A stretch of 64,000 nucleotides of DNA from Dipteris shenzhenensis (lineage: Eukaryota > Polypodiophyta > Polypodiopsida > Gleicheniales). The stretch lies in the NCBI GenBank assembly GCA_047967505.1, contig CM106538.1, one strand, 5' to 3'. A program made the translations under genes and the position numbers. Positions 52,701 through 55,139 of this stretch are shown piece by piece (within the stretch, counting starts at the first letter, position 1; every line of letters begins with the position of its first letter). Below the pieces are notes generated by a model, which worked only from the letters and a program-made list of their open reading frames with translations, was not told the origin of the DNA and ran no database searches.

Positions 52701-54989
52701 TAGCCTACACCATGTGTGTCCCTATGTTTGTGTTCTAACCTCAGATGTTCATTATAGGTAGCATGATAGCATCGTACCTCTAGGTAAGTTGTGGCTATGT
52801 TTCAGAACTAGTTCAATCTCTCTTGAGGAACAATTAAAGAAAAGTCGTCTTCAACCATGTATATCTCCTCAATCAGAGAGCCCTAAGACTCTAAATGGAA
52901 CGACACAAGAGCAGGCCTTCGTAAGCATGAAGCCAAAGGCTTTTTTTTTAATAAACTACTAATGAACAAGGAAAGAATAACGGACTTCAAAATTTCTAGA
53001 CTTAATTAGGTGGACTTAATGTGGCACCATCAGAAAGCCCGAGAGCGAATAGGAGAGCAGCAAGCTGGCCGGGCCCCTTACAGCCCATTCCAGAAGGGGA
53101 TGCAGCTATATAAGCAGGGGCTCAAGATTATTCTACCACAAAAGACTTGAAGCAACATATAGGAGCTCAAGAGCAGGCAAAGAGAAGAATCAGGGAGTAG
53201 CTGATGCACTTGGGGGTTCAGCCCTGCAGCTTCGGAATCAGCCTTCCTCCATTGAAGCCATGGTAAAGTCATTTGTTCGGGGCAGCTATGTCAATACCAC
53301 ATCTGGATTGATATACTGTTTAAACGTCTTTTCCATTTCTATCCTGTGCTTGCAGAGCTCAAGAGCAGGCAAAGAGAAGAATCAGGGAGTAGCTGATCCC
53401 TCGGGGGTTCAGCCCTGCAGCTTCGGAATTAGCCTTCCTCCATTGAAGCCATGGTAAAGTCATTTGTTCGAGGCAGCTATGTCAATACCACATCTGGATT
53501 GATTTACTATTTAAACGTCTTTTCCGTTTCTATCATGTGCTTGCTTGCTAGCACCTATATTTCATGGTTTATCCAATTGTCCAAATTGATTGGTATTGCC
53601 TTTCATTTTGAGAACATAAGCATGGCCAATTTCACTTTCATGCAGTTTCGTTTACCCAGCAAGTGTTGCAAATTGTTCTCCCTCCACTCTCCATTCTCTT
53701 TCGAATTTGCAAGTTCACCCTTCTAATAAGAAATGGTAAGTTCGTGTGCATGCATGGAATAGCAGCCCCAGTCTTCATCCAAGGTATATAGAAGTTGCCA
53801 TATCACACTAGCGTAGACCAAACAGATGGAATACTAACAGAGTGCAGCAGAATAAGAAAGACAATAAGCCTTGTCAAAAAATTTACTCACAGGATCTCGA
53901 TATAGTGGATAAATAGGGATTTCTTCCCGATTTAGAAACATGGCTTCAGCAACAATTGGCCCTGAAACATCAAAGCCGATATCAAATTGATGACAAGCCC
54001 AACTTAGCATCACAATCAAACAACGAATACAGTCTCCACATCATGCGTATTCTTTCATCTCTTCTTCATGTAAATGTGCATGAGGATCAATGTCTGTGCA
54101 TCTTTTCTGCAGGAGTCTAAGAGAGTTTTCTAGACTGTCCACTGTGGTTGAGGTAGAAATTCCATAGCTTCTGTTTCCAAACATGGTATCAGAACCAGCT
54201 GTCTAACTCTTGTGACTAAGTGATTGCAAGGTGTCCCTCAAGGAGACTAAAGACAGGTGTACATGTTCCTTTGGGCTTTGCAGTGTGTCTTAATTGTGTT
54301 CTTGTTATTTCAGAAGTAATAGCCCCACATGCCTATCCCTAATTTGGGGGAGACGTGAACAAAAAGGCAGATTGCTTAGGAGACCGTGAAGGCAGACTGC
54401 TCCTTCAAATGGAGTAAAGACAGTTCTTCCTGTGAGGGAGATGGAGGGAGGCAGCTTGCTCCTCCTCTCCACCGCTGTGCTAAGAACAATTTGCTGCTGA
54501 AGATAATGTAAAAGAGCAACCATAATGGTGATACAGTGGCGCCTTGAGCTCGGGGTTTGTTTTCTTCAACCAATCGTTGCTAATGGACTTTATGTCGTTA
54601 CTTTGAAAACCCAAAAGTAAAATTTTAAATAGGCAAATCCATATTTCGGAGGAATCACACGTGGGCGGACAATGAGAGTTACCAGGCTTGACAACGTGCC
54701 GATTCGTCAATATGATCCCGAGCCTTTTGTCTACAATGAAACCTGTTGCAGAGCCTGCCCCCGCCGTTTCTGTATCAAAAGCACGCGTAACTGTAGTCCT
54801 GATTACAACAACAGCTGGGACGACTTTTTTAATCGCATTTCTCCAATCTTCTGCTGTCGCACCGCCCGTGAGCATAGGGGGATCGATTTCCATGGAGAGT
54901 TTGGATTTGGATCCTTCTCGTTCAAGGTCGGAGAGGTCCACGGCGAGGACTTTGGCGTCTTCTCCCGCACCGCCCAAGGATGTGGTCAT
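7846..54989 (-). CDS. DEG7: DEG7-like serine protease (protease Do-like 7), 5' part, 12 exons, continues past left edge
   Basis: ATP-independent HtrA/DegP-family serine protease (family S1C) that degrades or handles damaged proteins. The Arabidopsis relative has about 1,100 residues with two protease domains and several PDZ domains, and is reported in the chloroplast stroma aiding photosystem II repair. Exons (minus strand): 54683-54989, 53891-53961, 35615-35749, 28774-28832, 25156-25192, 24925-25050, 24153-24242, 22811-22876, 22612-22668, 22438-22503, 8026-8133, 7846-7926. They total 1203 bp = 401 codons, all with GT/AG borders and matching phases. The trypsin-like domain spans about residues 50-245 with His98 (TNRHVV), Asp129 (VHDFGFF) and Ser213 (GGSSGSPV). 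PDZ1 spans about 275-375. No clear transit peptide is visible. Assignment rests on recalled family motifs and exon-to-exon continuity. Confidence 0.93.
8026..8133 (-). CDS. DEG7: DEG7 homolog exon 11
   Basis: 108 bp, residues 339-374: [20 protein letters not shown] through [14 protein letters not shown]. End of PDZ1. Acceptor TTACAG|GTT, donor CTG|GTATGT. Preceded by the 14.3-kb intron 10. Confidence 0.93.
8178..8490. repeat. 166-bp tandem duplication in intron 10
   Basis: 8178 and 8344 both begin GCTCAAGTGTGTG and run on through GAAAAACAA, AAATTGGATT and GCTGGCATTG to ACTAATGTGCCC. Two diverged copies; no coding content. Confidence 0.8.
8879..9175. repeat. Dispersed repeat family A, two adjacent copies
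   Basis: Two copies begin ATACCTAGATGA (8879 and 9017), continue with CTCATCCTCTAAAAAC and run toward GTGTAGACCATAGTATAGAC and ACACATACAAATCCACAC. Other copies lie at 9470-9660 (split from 18239 on by copia 1) and 56930-57175 (reverse). No coding signature; possibly an old non-autonomous element. Confidence 0.7.
9470..9660. repeat. Dispersed repeat family A, copy split by copia 1
   Basis: Left half of a family A copy. The sequence reaching ACCATAGTATA resumes as GTATAGACATATGCTCC after 18238, the right half. This marks the exact insertion point of copia 1. Confidence 0.75.
9661..9897 (-). repeat. 3' LTR of copia 1
   Basis: 237 bp, TG...CA borders, paired with 18002-18238. Confidence 0.93.
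9986..11586 (-). pseudogene. pol: copia 1 pol remnant: linker, RT, RNase H
   Basis: Three pieces read leftward. 11586-11392 is the linker before RT ([19 protein letters not shown]), ending at a stop. 11370-10309 is RT ([52 protein letters not shown]). 10585-9986 is RNase H ([51 protein letters not shown]). A frameshift near 10430 separates RT from RNase H. The RT active-site YVDD is changed to SEDD, so the enzyme would be dead. Confidence 0.92.
11566..11608 (+). mobile_element. LINE 3'-end fragment inside copia 1, left part
   Basis: GATTATG...CATACTTAGGATTCAGCAC resembles the 3' UTR of the minus-strand LINE at 35924-36440 (reverse strand near 36070-36110). It is cut by gypsy 2 and resumes at 16716. 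Confidence 0.6.
11610..12069 (+). repeat. 5' LTR of gypsy 2
   Basis: 460 bp, starts TGTTACGCTCTAGCC and ends GTTTGACA. Confidence 0.94.
12071..12089 (+). other. Primer-binding site, gypsy 2
   Basis: TTGGTATCAGAGCCCAAGG, two bases after the LTR; initiator tRNA-Met type. Confidence 0.92.
12090..13068 (+). other. gypsy 2 leader with gag lost
   Basis: About 1 kb with no gag-like frame. Short frames here lack gag motifs. The coding sequence resumes only at the tail of the protease, so gag plus the protease core were deleted or replaced. Confidence 0.7.
13069..16253 (+). pseudogene. pol: gypsy 2 pol remnant: RT, RNase H, integrase, chromodomain
   Basis: Starts in the protease tail ([20 protein letters not shown]). 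RT has [15 protein letters not shown] and FIDDILIFS (13069-14154), and a stop falls in the RT thumb. A frameshift near 14371 precedes RNase H ([24 protein letters not shown]). A stop precedes integrase (from 14920: [37 protein letters not shown]). The first catalytic Asp in the SM-D-FI motif is Glu (GAA, 15202-15204). A TGA at 16117-16119 interrupts the chromodomain-like tail ([17 protein letters not shown]), which ends at 16253. Confidence 0.93.
16258..16715 (+). repeat. 3' LTR of gypsy 2
   Basis: 458 bp, pair of 11610-12069. Confidence 0.94.
16716..16840 (+). mobile_element. LINE 3'-end fragment inside copia 1, right part with (TTTC)n tail
   Basis: GATGCTCGTTTCAGTAGCT, TCATAGACCCATCGGTCTTC and AATAAAATTTCTTTCTTTC match, in reverse, the LINE end at 35924-36055. 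This identifies a 5'-truncated LINE insertion in copia 1. Confidence 0.8.
16841..17165 (-). pseudogene. copia 1 integrase C-terminus / linker remnant
   Basis: Parallels copia 2 at about 32080-32470 (GAGAGTCT..., GAGCTGAATT..., ACATCTCTACT..., CCAACAAA...). Beyond about 17165 the similarity stops: the integrase core, protease and gag are absent. Confidence 0.75.
17515..17930 (-). promoter_or_regulatory. GTACGG/CCGTAC motif cluster in the copia 1 leader
   Basis: About ten CGTAC/GTACG hits in 400 bp, including TCCGTACAGTC near 17830, close to the primer-binding site. Similar clusters occur in the leaders of gypsy 3 and copia 3. GTAC is the core of SBP/SPL transcription-factor sites; function is inferred. 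Confidence 0.6.
17983..18000 (-). other. Primer-binding site, copia 1
   Basis: Reverse strand reads TTGGTATCAGAGCAACAG, one base from the 5' LTR. Confidence 0.92.
18002..18238 (-). repeat. 5' LTR of copia 1
   Basis: 237 bp, pair of 9661-9897, followed by target duplication GTATA. Confidence 0.93.
18244..19719. other. Intron 10 sequence, no gene seen
   Basis: Starts with the right half of the split family A repeat. 19340-19440 holds three copies of a short GGACCATGGCAATT[T/C]CC unit. Nothing else could be assigned. Confidence 0.5.
19720..19982. repeat. Nested tandem duplication derived from the exon 10 donor region
   Basis: A 55-bp unit starting TTAGCTAAGCCGCAAG occurs at 19785 and 19840, inside a larger ~177-bp duplication (ACCTA[A/G]CACATAA at 19720 and 19897). 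Each 55-bp unit contains CCAGGGCAT...CAGTACCTC, the same order as the authentic exon 10 donor flank at 22414-22440, so it carries GAG|GTACTG decoy donors on the minus strand. Copia 4 split the last unit. Confidence 0.75.
19983..20465 (+). repeat. 5' LTR of copia 4
   Basis: Starts TGTTGGGTAATCC, ends TTATCCATCA; pair of 22067-22408. Confidence 0.88.
20842..21602 (+). pseudogene. gag: copia 4 Gag remnant with zinc knuckle
   Basis: 20842-21057 encodes a copia-type Gag segment ([31 protein letters not shown]). Near 21230-21275 a CCHC knuckle reads [14 protein letters not shown]. The stretch after it ([24 protein letters not shown]) is repeated at about 21471-21602, an internal partial duplication. 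Frame breaks separate the parts. Confidence 0.8.
21603..21765 (-). mobile_element. tRNA-derived SINE head (or tRNA-like pseudogene) inside copia 4
   Basis: The minus strand reads TAGCTTAGTGGTAGAG (box A type) near 21755-21740 and GGTTTGAATCC (box B type) near 21700-21690, in correct order and spacing for an internal polymerase III promoter. It does not fold as an intact tRNA by eye. The tail would be the AT-rich 21603-21680. Confidence 0.6.
22067..22408 (+). repeat. 3' LTR of copia 4
   Basis: 342 bp, starts TGTTGGTTAATCC, ends TTATCCATCA; internal deletion relative to the 5' LTR. Confidence 0.88.
22438..22503 (-). CDS. DEG7: DEG7 homolog exon 10
   Basis: 66 bp, residues 317-338: [20 protein letters not shown], then NE. 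PDZ core. Acceptor ATATAG|GTA, donor GAG|GTACTG. The donor region is duplicated in intron 10 (see 19720-19982), and copia 4 inserted about 30 bp away. Confidence 0.9.
22612..22668 (-). CDS. DEG7: DEG7 homolog exon 9
   Basis: 57 bp, residues 298-316: [19 protein letters not shown]. Acceptor TTGCAG|GTG, donor GTG|GTAAGC. Introns 8 and 9 are 142 and 108 bp. Confidence 0.92.
22811..22876 (-). CDS. DEG7: DEG7 homolog exon 8
   Basis: 66 bp, residues 276-297: [20 protein letters not shown], then EQ. Start of the PDZ1 region. Acceptor TTGAAG|ATG, donor CAG|GTGGAT, a weak GT site. Confidence 0.9.
22877..24152 (-). other. Intron 7 (1.28 kb), no feature seen
   Basis: Open frames at 23149-23593 overlap on both strands, have no recognisable domain and are probably chance. 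Confidence 0.6.
24153..24242 (-). CDS. DEG7: DEG7 homolog exon 7
   Basis: 90 bp, residues 246-275: [20 protein letters not shown] then [10 protein letters not shown]. It links the protease and PDZ1 domains. Acceptor TTACAG|GTT, donor CAG|GTAATA. Confidence 0.92.
24243..24924 (-). other. Intron 6 (682 bp), no feature seen
   Basis: AT-rich, no transposon signature recognised. Confidence 0.6.
24925..25050 (-). CDS. DEG7: DEG7 homolog exon 6 (catalytic serine)
   Basis: 126 bp, residues 204-245, containing [20 protein letters not shown] (catalytic Ser213) and [11 protein letters not shown]. Acceptor ATTCAG|GCT, donor CGT|GTAAGA. Intron 5 is only 105 bp. Confidence 0.93.
25156..25192 (-). CDS. 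DEG7: DEG7 homolog exon 5 (37-bp exon)
   Basis: Completes Lys191, then [12 protein letters not shown] (192-203). Acceptor CCACAG|GG, donor CAG|GTATGA. At 37 bp it is the smallest exon here. Confidence 0.88.
25193..25811 (-). other. Right part of intron 4, mostly plain intron
   Basis: No gene seen. The last ~35 bp (GAGGCCTCCTAAAGACATTAG) match the LINE 3' end at 49660-49683, so a short LINE tail precedes the TC repeat. Confidence 0.5.
25812..25847. repeat. (TC)n microsatellite at a LINE/LINE junction
   Basis: About 18 TC units. Left side resembles a LINE tail; right side begins another LINE copy. Confidence 0.9.
25848..26710 (+). pseudogene. LINE fragment: ORF2 C-terminus and 3' region
   Basis: Degenerate non-LTR retrotransposon. 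26051-26254 keeps the C-terminal cysteine/histidine motif ([20 protein letters not shown]). Upstream text matches the duplicated segment at 27473-27910. The 3' part (GAGATAGCTCAATAG, GTGCCGGGTTTCAGCTTCTGAG) matches 49430-49520. Many stops. Confidence 0.8.
26711..27910 (+). pseudogene. LINE fragment: RT pieces, internally deleted
   Basis: Begins with [13 protein letters not shown]-like RT text. 26743-26937 holds [19 protein letters not shown]. Further pieces match [15 protein letters not shown] and the downstream domain in shifting frames. 27278-27919 is an open frame created by a 219-bp in-frame tandem duplication. Non-functional. Confidence 0.82.
27473..27910 (+). repeat. 219-bp in-frame tandem duplication in a LINE remnant
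   Basis: 27473-27691 and 27692-27910 are nearly identical; each encodes the 73-residue block starting [20 protein letters not shown]. The multiple of three keeps the frame. Confidence 0.93.
27911..28773 (-). other. Left part of intron 4 with (GT)n tracts
   Basis: Three loosely similar blocks each end in an A-run followed by GTGTGTG (28190-28215, 28360-28375, 28527-28560), the last with GTGCGTGCACGCGCGCGCA, potential Z-DNA. TTTTCACCTCTTTTGAGGTTT-like text near 28300 recalls a copia LTR, but no pair was found. Confidence 0.5.
28774..28832 (-). CDS. DEG7: DEG7 homolog exon 4
   Basis: 59 bp, residues 172-190 plus two bases of Lys191: [19 protein letters not shown]. Acceptor TGCAG|ATC, donor AAGAA|GTAAGA. 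No long open frame shows it; it was found by the conserved motif in the minus strand. Confidence 0.9.
28862..29250. repeat. 195-bp tandem duplication in intron 3
   Basis: 28862 and 29057 both start TTTTCCACTTCCAAACTACA and end near GAGAATCAAAAAACG. Two copies, non-coding, next to exon 4. Confidence 0.92.
29931..29959 (+). repeat. Poly-G tract
   Basis: G8-C-G20, strong G-quadruplex potential; the exact length may be a sequencing artefact. Confidence 0.85.
30127..30400 (-). repeat. 3' LTR of copia 2
   Basis: 274 bp. TG...CA borders; CCCCCC (polypurine on minus) follows at 30401. Similar to the copia 1 LTR. Confidence 0.9.
30440..32060 (-). pseudogene. pol: copia 2 RT and RNase H
   Basis: RT 32028-31030 is well kept: [46 protein letters not shown] and the active site [13 protein letters not shown] single TAG (about 31029) sits where copia 1 has CAG in the VSQVSRY motif. 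RNase H follows (31029-30559: [51 protein letters not shown]), ending in a premature TGA before the ADIFTK-type tail. Confidence 0.92.
32061..33011 (-). pseudogene. copia 2 integrase, N-terminally truncated
   Basis: 32987-32415 encodes the catalytic core with [20 protein letters not shown] (first Asp), [11 protein letters not shown] (second Asp) and [15 protein letters not shown] (Glu), then the C-terminal [20 protein letters not shown]. The N-terminal zinc-binding part is missing, cut where the LTR remnant starts. 32061-32400 is a frame-broken linker to RT. Confidence 0.9.
33012..33083 (-). repeat. 5' LTR remnant of copia 2
   Basis: AACCTCTTAAAGAGGGAAAA to TCTAACA matches the outer part of 30127-30400; fused directly to integrase sequence. 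Confidence 0.9.
33390..34650. repeat. Pair of ~150-bp related repeats in intron 3
   Basis: 33405-33560 and 34490-34640 share TTTTTGGATGTGAGCCTCTCCC, AGATTGAGAACAC and CTG[C]ACCGAATTTT-type text with about 10-20% difference. Between them 33680-34400 holds non-coding sequence and a short direct repeat TAGGTTCACACCAGTGAGAA (33664, 33688). Confidence 0.65.
35054..35428. repeat. 193-bp tandem duplication in intron 3
   Basis: 35054 and 35247 start TGCTTTGAAA[A/T]GGCAAACC and share GAATAGCATCACAAATGT, GACAAGAAAAGACT and CAATTAAGCATCTACCA. Two copies, 190 bp from exon 3. Confidence 0.92.
35615..35749 (-). CDS. DEG7: DEG7 homolog exon 3
   Basis: 135 bp, residues 127-171, starting [11 protein letters not shown] (catalytic Asp129) and ending VVGNDSGEK. 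Acceptor TTTGCAG|GTGCAC, donor AAG|GTTTTC. It is separated from exon 2 by an 18.1-kb intron full of nested retroelements, yet joins it in phase. Confidence 0.93.
35771..35840. repeat. (CT)n-(CA)n compound microsatellite
   Basis: About 23 CT units then 11 CA units, 22 bp beyond the 3' splice site of intron 2, inside the intron. Confidence 0.93.
35924..36440 (-). mobile_element. LINE 'c' 3' part: ORF2 end, 3' UTR, (TTTC)n tail
   Basis: Continuation of the LINE at 47096-49290 after removal of copia 3. 36398-36189 encodes the last, arginine-rich part of ORF2 ([31 protein letters not shown]) in the same frame as the piece ending at 47096. The 3' UTR has CAT/CAG repeats (36150-36185). The tail reads (TTTC)n on the minus strand at 35926-35945. 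Confidence 0.82.
36441..36649 (-). repeat. 3' LTR of copia 3
   Basis: 209 bp, nearly identical to 46883-47095. It contains AAGACAGTCATAAGGGG with the inverted repeat GACTGTCTTAAGACAGTC. Confidence 0.92.
36748..37221 (-). pseudogene. copia 3 fused integrase C-terminus and RNase H end
   Basis: 157-residue frame. It starts like the end of a copia integrase ([36 protein letters not shown]) and after about residue 115 switches to the end of RNase H ([20 protein letters not shown]). The whole RT and most of RNase H are missing between the two, an in-frame deletion. Confidence 0.88.
37193..38665 (-). CDS. gag: copia 3 Gag-protease polyprotein, intact
   Basis: 490-residue open frame starting MASGGSESS at 38665. 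Copia Gag ([47 protein letters not shown]) spans about 1-200. A lysine/serine-rich region and CCHC knuckle [14 protein letters not shown] lie near 235-250. Protease active site [11 protein letters not shown] near 320. GAG-pre-integrase motif [19 protein letters not shown] near 455. The frame then runs into the deletion border near 37220. This is the best-preserved coding region of the element and could still make capsid and protease. Confidence 0.92.
   Translation of the reverse strand: MASGGSESSILNIKKLEGAHNYALWAEQCLNVLLLKKISKPIRVKGVKPSGMSDDEWEELDLSARAAIMLTLSDSLVYNVQAEKTSYGVWQRLAELYAQKSSASKVYWLKKLVDLRMKEGTAMTSHLSEFNAIFTQLIAQGLNLDEEFKATFLLCTLPESWDTFKTTLSNSNVTLIYADVESSLLMEEMSRKNNADSKSSNALQVQERGRTQQKGRSASKSKSRSQSRGKKDIECFYCGKKGHVKSKCFKFIRDQKAKKAEAKDAGSGSKGKGKAKVDDLDAVNVAAEDSDSDRHEVLCSSAVIAHTLVIDGHDMHTWLLDSGASFHVTPHKEWFTSYTGTHGVVHLGNNYACQIAGIGSIQIVFPDGRSFMLDGVRHVPQIKKNLISTGLLDDSGYHTTFGDSKWVITDGQVAVAEGYKSDTLYPLYVSSVGNHVVAITKLPKVSLWHSRLGHMSVKGMQELSRLGYLPSLSFSDLPTWGGVVWQATLI
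38666..39705 (-). other. copia 3 leader, proximal to gag
   Basis: About 1 kb of minus-strand leader between gag and the gypsy 3 insertion. No convincing frame. Confidence 0.65.
39706..40076 (-). repeat. 3' LTR of gypsy 3 with 151-bp deletion
   Basis: Identical to 45745-46089, then jumps from GAACCCCCT to CAGATACCAATCC, omitting 46090-46240 of the partner. Confidence 0.94.
40090..41361 (-). pseudogene. pol: gypsy 3 integrase and chromodomain with nonsense and catalytic mutations
   Basis: Continues the pol frame. Two stops interrupt it: TGA just before ECHDAP (about 41361) and TAG at 41232-41230 in the zinc-binding CRVC-x-VTK motif; context suggests former CGA and CAG. The catalytic core from 41148 reads [10 protein letters not shown], where Tyr (41145-41143) replaces the first catalytic Asp. 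[12 protein letters not shown] remains, and [12 protein letters not shown] is a drifted form of HPQTDGQTE. C-terminus has [22 protein letters not shown] and a chromodomain-like [16 protein letters not shown]. Confidence 0.92.
41362..43707 (-). CDS. pol: gypsy 3 Pol, N-terminal part: protease, RT, RNase H
   Basis: Open frame of about 781 codons. Starts at the second half of a zinc knuckle (GHTKNEC) without a normal ATG, so it relies on frameshifting from gag, with which it overlaps. Protease [11 protein letters not shown] near residue 83 with Asp-Pro-Gly. RT has [31 protein letters not shown] and [12 protein letters not shown]. RNase H has [27 protein letters not shown] and LIDHQSIKY. It stops at a nonsense codon as integrase begins. 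Confidence 0.93.
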   Translation of the reverse strand: MGHTKNECPKRKNQKLVLGPKLQAGPRIAAKGANQVTMTGISVNVVTCPLSCNCTFNTSLFGSHDLFRVYREVRDQQVYILFDPGSSHNFVNYKFVQKMGLSTVPSDHTYEVQLPARKQFWDRKVEALPIRIQAYTGALTCYVMHLEHVDLLIGIEWFKTHNIQIGWTEHTLSFVDKDTQFCIQCDKIPPSQGLIVSAMQLRNILNNSHYDVYQCVLIPLSSFVVSVVNKNELSVFEHRELRMLLDNFKDVFPAQLPEGLPPERVVDHRIDLVPGAQPISVPPYRMSQVEEDELAIQLQDYLNMGYIRPSKSPWGAPVLLRKKKDSSWRMCIDYKRLNKVTIKNRYPLARSDDLIDCLAGAKYFTKIDLRTGYHQIRIYAKHIDRTAFRTRYGHYEFLVLPFGLTNAPATFQQMMNDLFRDYLGKFVVVFLDDILVYSKTHEDHIGHLRVVLLVLRQHKLYAKMSKCDFFMKEIIYLGHKISSEGISIDLDRILKVLEWPIPQTVKQLRSFLGFTVFLRKSVRDYSHITAPLTNILKGRGRKSTQPISWNDAMNKAFETLKLSIKEAPVLALPDPTRPYVLEADASDYAIGAALFQEGRPVAFESKKLDDTHYRWPTLEKELHAVVYALKVWRHYLYGSKFLVLIDHQSIKYVCDGSELRGRKARWAELMQDFDFEIRYRKGSLNSVADALSRVKFVNALSFTEISSDLFQSLRGLYATDSHFSSYWQRVQDGSSMVDQDSGIVPPRIQAAVGQWMIRNGLLFRNEKICVPDVLDLKSKIL
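43653..44651 (-). CDS. gag: gypsy 3 Gag
   Basis: 332-residue frame starting [10 protein letters not shown]. The N-terminal coiled-coil-like part ([20 protein letters not shown]) is followed by the gag domain ([74 protein letters not shown]). The last ~30 residues ([11 protein letters not shown]...) fall where the zinc knuckle should be and overlap pol in another frame. Confidence 0.92.
   Translation of the reverse strand: MSDAQNPELTMGEQDLDYTPVGQDDQGLYDDLITKKAFSEFTTALDGKFEQVNANQSGLTQQLQGIQATLTLLASTVQALTHVDAMASVLGPNITPDPFPGDQKSRTKEVVDTWLHKWQVHFQFHPYPDEKKNQLAAGFMSGKALLWWKELQPKPDTWTEFEGIFRKEFLKKEDDYDIVGKLKALDMSKLNLTFEVYLQRFRDLQTRATKMDPVTLLGFFVDGLPDSYKLQFKNNKCTTLQEAMTYARIYDDTMAGTKATTVTETSGKNKRKFFQHATGIGETKSTDNASRKSLTPAKNGKARFLRTLRLKKEGRWATQRMSVLSGRTKSWC
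44840..45095 (-). promoter_or_regulatory. GTACGG/CCGTAC cluster in the gypsy 3 leader
   Basis: About seven hits (CTGTACGGACTG, GGCCGTACGGTGG, GTCCGTACAGGCTGTACGGC and others) in 250 bp between gag and the primer-binding site, like the clusters in copia 1 and copia 3. Confidence 0.6.
45221..45310 (-). repeat. Two perfect 45-bp repeats with paired hairpins in the gypsy 3 leader
   Basis: 45221-45265 and 45266-45310 are identical. Each has the inverted repeats CCCCTCCAGCTTTGGAGGGG and GTGCTTTTTCGAAAAAAGCAC. 45314-45425 follows with about four ~26-bp units around AGGCTGTGGACAGCCT, another hairpin. Confidence 0.85.
45729..45743 (-). other. Primer-binding site, gypsy 3
   Basis: Minus strand reads TTGGTATCAGAGCCA two bases from the 5' LTR. 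Confidence 0.92.
45745..46266 (-). repeat. 5' LTR of gypsy 3 (522 bp, full length)
   Basis: Starts TGTCATGTGCACGG and ends GGATGTGTCA on the minus strand. A TTATAG-type AT motif and CCTATAAATAG lie near 46095-46150. Confidence 0.94.
46272..46867 (-). other. copia 3 leader, distal part, with GTACGG cluster
   Basis: Leader between the primer-binding site and the gypsy 3 insertion. 46575-46660 packs about seven CCGTAC/GTACGG hits (GTCCGTACGGCGGTCCGTAC, ACGGACGTCCGTACGAC). 46385-46470 repeats GTACCTG/CTGTAC words. No coding frame. Confidence 0.65.
46868..46880 (-). other. Primer-binding site, copia 3
   Basis: Minus strand TGGTATCAGAGCC, two bases from the 5' LTR. Confidence 0.9.
46883..47095 (-). 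repeat. 5' LTR of copia 3
   Basis: 213 bp, pair of 36441-36649; the difference is mainly length of a GA run. Confidence 0.92.
47096..49290 (-). pseudogene. LINE 'c' ORF2: reverse transcriptase and C-terminal domain
   Basis: Non-LTR retrotransposon ORF2 in four pieces. 49155-48862: N-terminal RT text ([26 protein letters not shown]). 48821-48453: [39 protein letters not shown]. 48469-47765: active site [51 protein letters not shown]. 47713-47324: zinc motif [20 protein letters not shown], then CP. Frame breaks and a 30-bp duplication (48345-48404, [10 protein letters not shown] twice) disable it. Endonuclease and ORF1 are missing. Copia 3 inserted at 47096. Confidence 0.9.
49370..49683 (+). 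mobile_element. LINE 'd1' 3' end
   Basis: ORF2 tail/3' UTR. GAGACAGCTCGATAG, CACAATGCCGGGCTTCTGTT and CCCATAGGCCCATGAGGCCT match other LINE ends at 26580-26670 and 16790-16815. Ends ACATTAA before the TC tract. Confidence 0.7.
49684..49723. repeat. (TC)n microsatellite at a LINE/LINE junction
   Basis: About 20 TC units between LINE d1 and d2. Confidence 0.93.
49724..50240 (+). pseudogene. LINE 'd2', 5'-truncated RT fragment
   Basis: Begins directly after the TC tract inside [22 protein letters not shown], then [16 protein letters not shown] (active-site YADD replaced by YGDE). A stop, then [34 protein letters not shown] and [20 protein letters not shown]. Ends at a stop near 50231. Confidence 0.85.
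50345..50640 (+). pseudogene. Copia RNase H fragment
   Basis: [20 protein letters not shown]-like text, then decayed CEAE and [13 protein letters not shown] equivalents and a TNALSNE-type end. Related to copia 1 and 2 RNase H; no LTR recognised. Confidence 0.75.
50641..53162 (-). other. Intron 2 sequence, no gene assigned
   Basis: Short frames (50801-51109, 51444-51830) show no family motif. 51348 begins TGTTGGAAATTAGGG and could be the edge of an LTR, but no partner was found. 52650-52720 has a short direct repeat CAAGGATCTACA[A/G]TTGGGTA. Confidence 0.5.
53163..53546. repeat. 192-bp tandem duplication in intron 2
   Basis: 53163 and 53355 begin GAGCTCAAGAGCAGGCAAAG and share ATTGAAGCCATGGTAAAGTC and CATCTGGATTGAT. 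Two copies, about 350 bp from exon 2. Confidence 0.93.
53891..53961 (-). CDS. DEG7: DEG7 homolog exon 2
   Basis: 71 bp, residues 103-126: [20 protein letters not shown], then YRDP. Acceptor TTTCAG|GG, donor CCT|GTGAGT. Completes the split Gly codon from exon 1. Intron 1 is 721 bp. Confidence 0.93.
53962..54682 (-). other. Intron 1 (721 bp)
   Basis: Contains a lone TGGTATCAGAACCAGC at 54184-54199, a decayed tRNA-Met primer-site look-alike. No LTRs recognised. Confidence 0.6.
54683..54989 (-). CDS. DEG7: DEG7 homolog exon 1
   Basis: Residues 1-102 plus one base. ATG at 54989-54987. The acidic N-terminus is followed by [45 protein letters not shown] with catalytic His98. Donor CCTG|GTAACT. The ATG is the first in frame here; a second Met at residue 33, just before EIDPP, is an alternative start. 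Confidence 0.93.
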
Positions 54990-55139
54990 AATGCAAAGCT
55001 CTGATTGTGATCGGGAAGTGCTGCTTGGGTTATTCAGGAGCAGGGGATATACGACAAATCGAGCGAAAAAGGGGAATTTTGGGGTGAAAAAGGAAAGGTG
55101 AAGGGGTCAGAGATTCCGAAAGGGACGAGGGGAGGATGG
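54990..55139 (-). promoter_or_regulatory. Presumed 5' UTR and proximal promoter of the DEG7 homolog
   Basis: Pyrimidine-rich on the minus strand (CTTTCCTTTTTCACC, CCCCTTTTTCGC). The first ATG downstream is the gene's. A weak TATAT occurs near 55047. Transcription start not determinable. Confidence 0.45.

Noticed and set aside
54184-54199. TGGTATCAGAACC resembling a primer-binding site
   Set aside because: No LTR or element sequence on either side; kept only as a note in intron 1.
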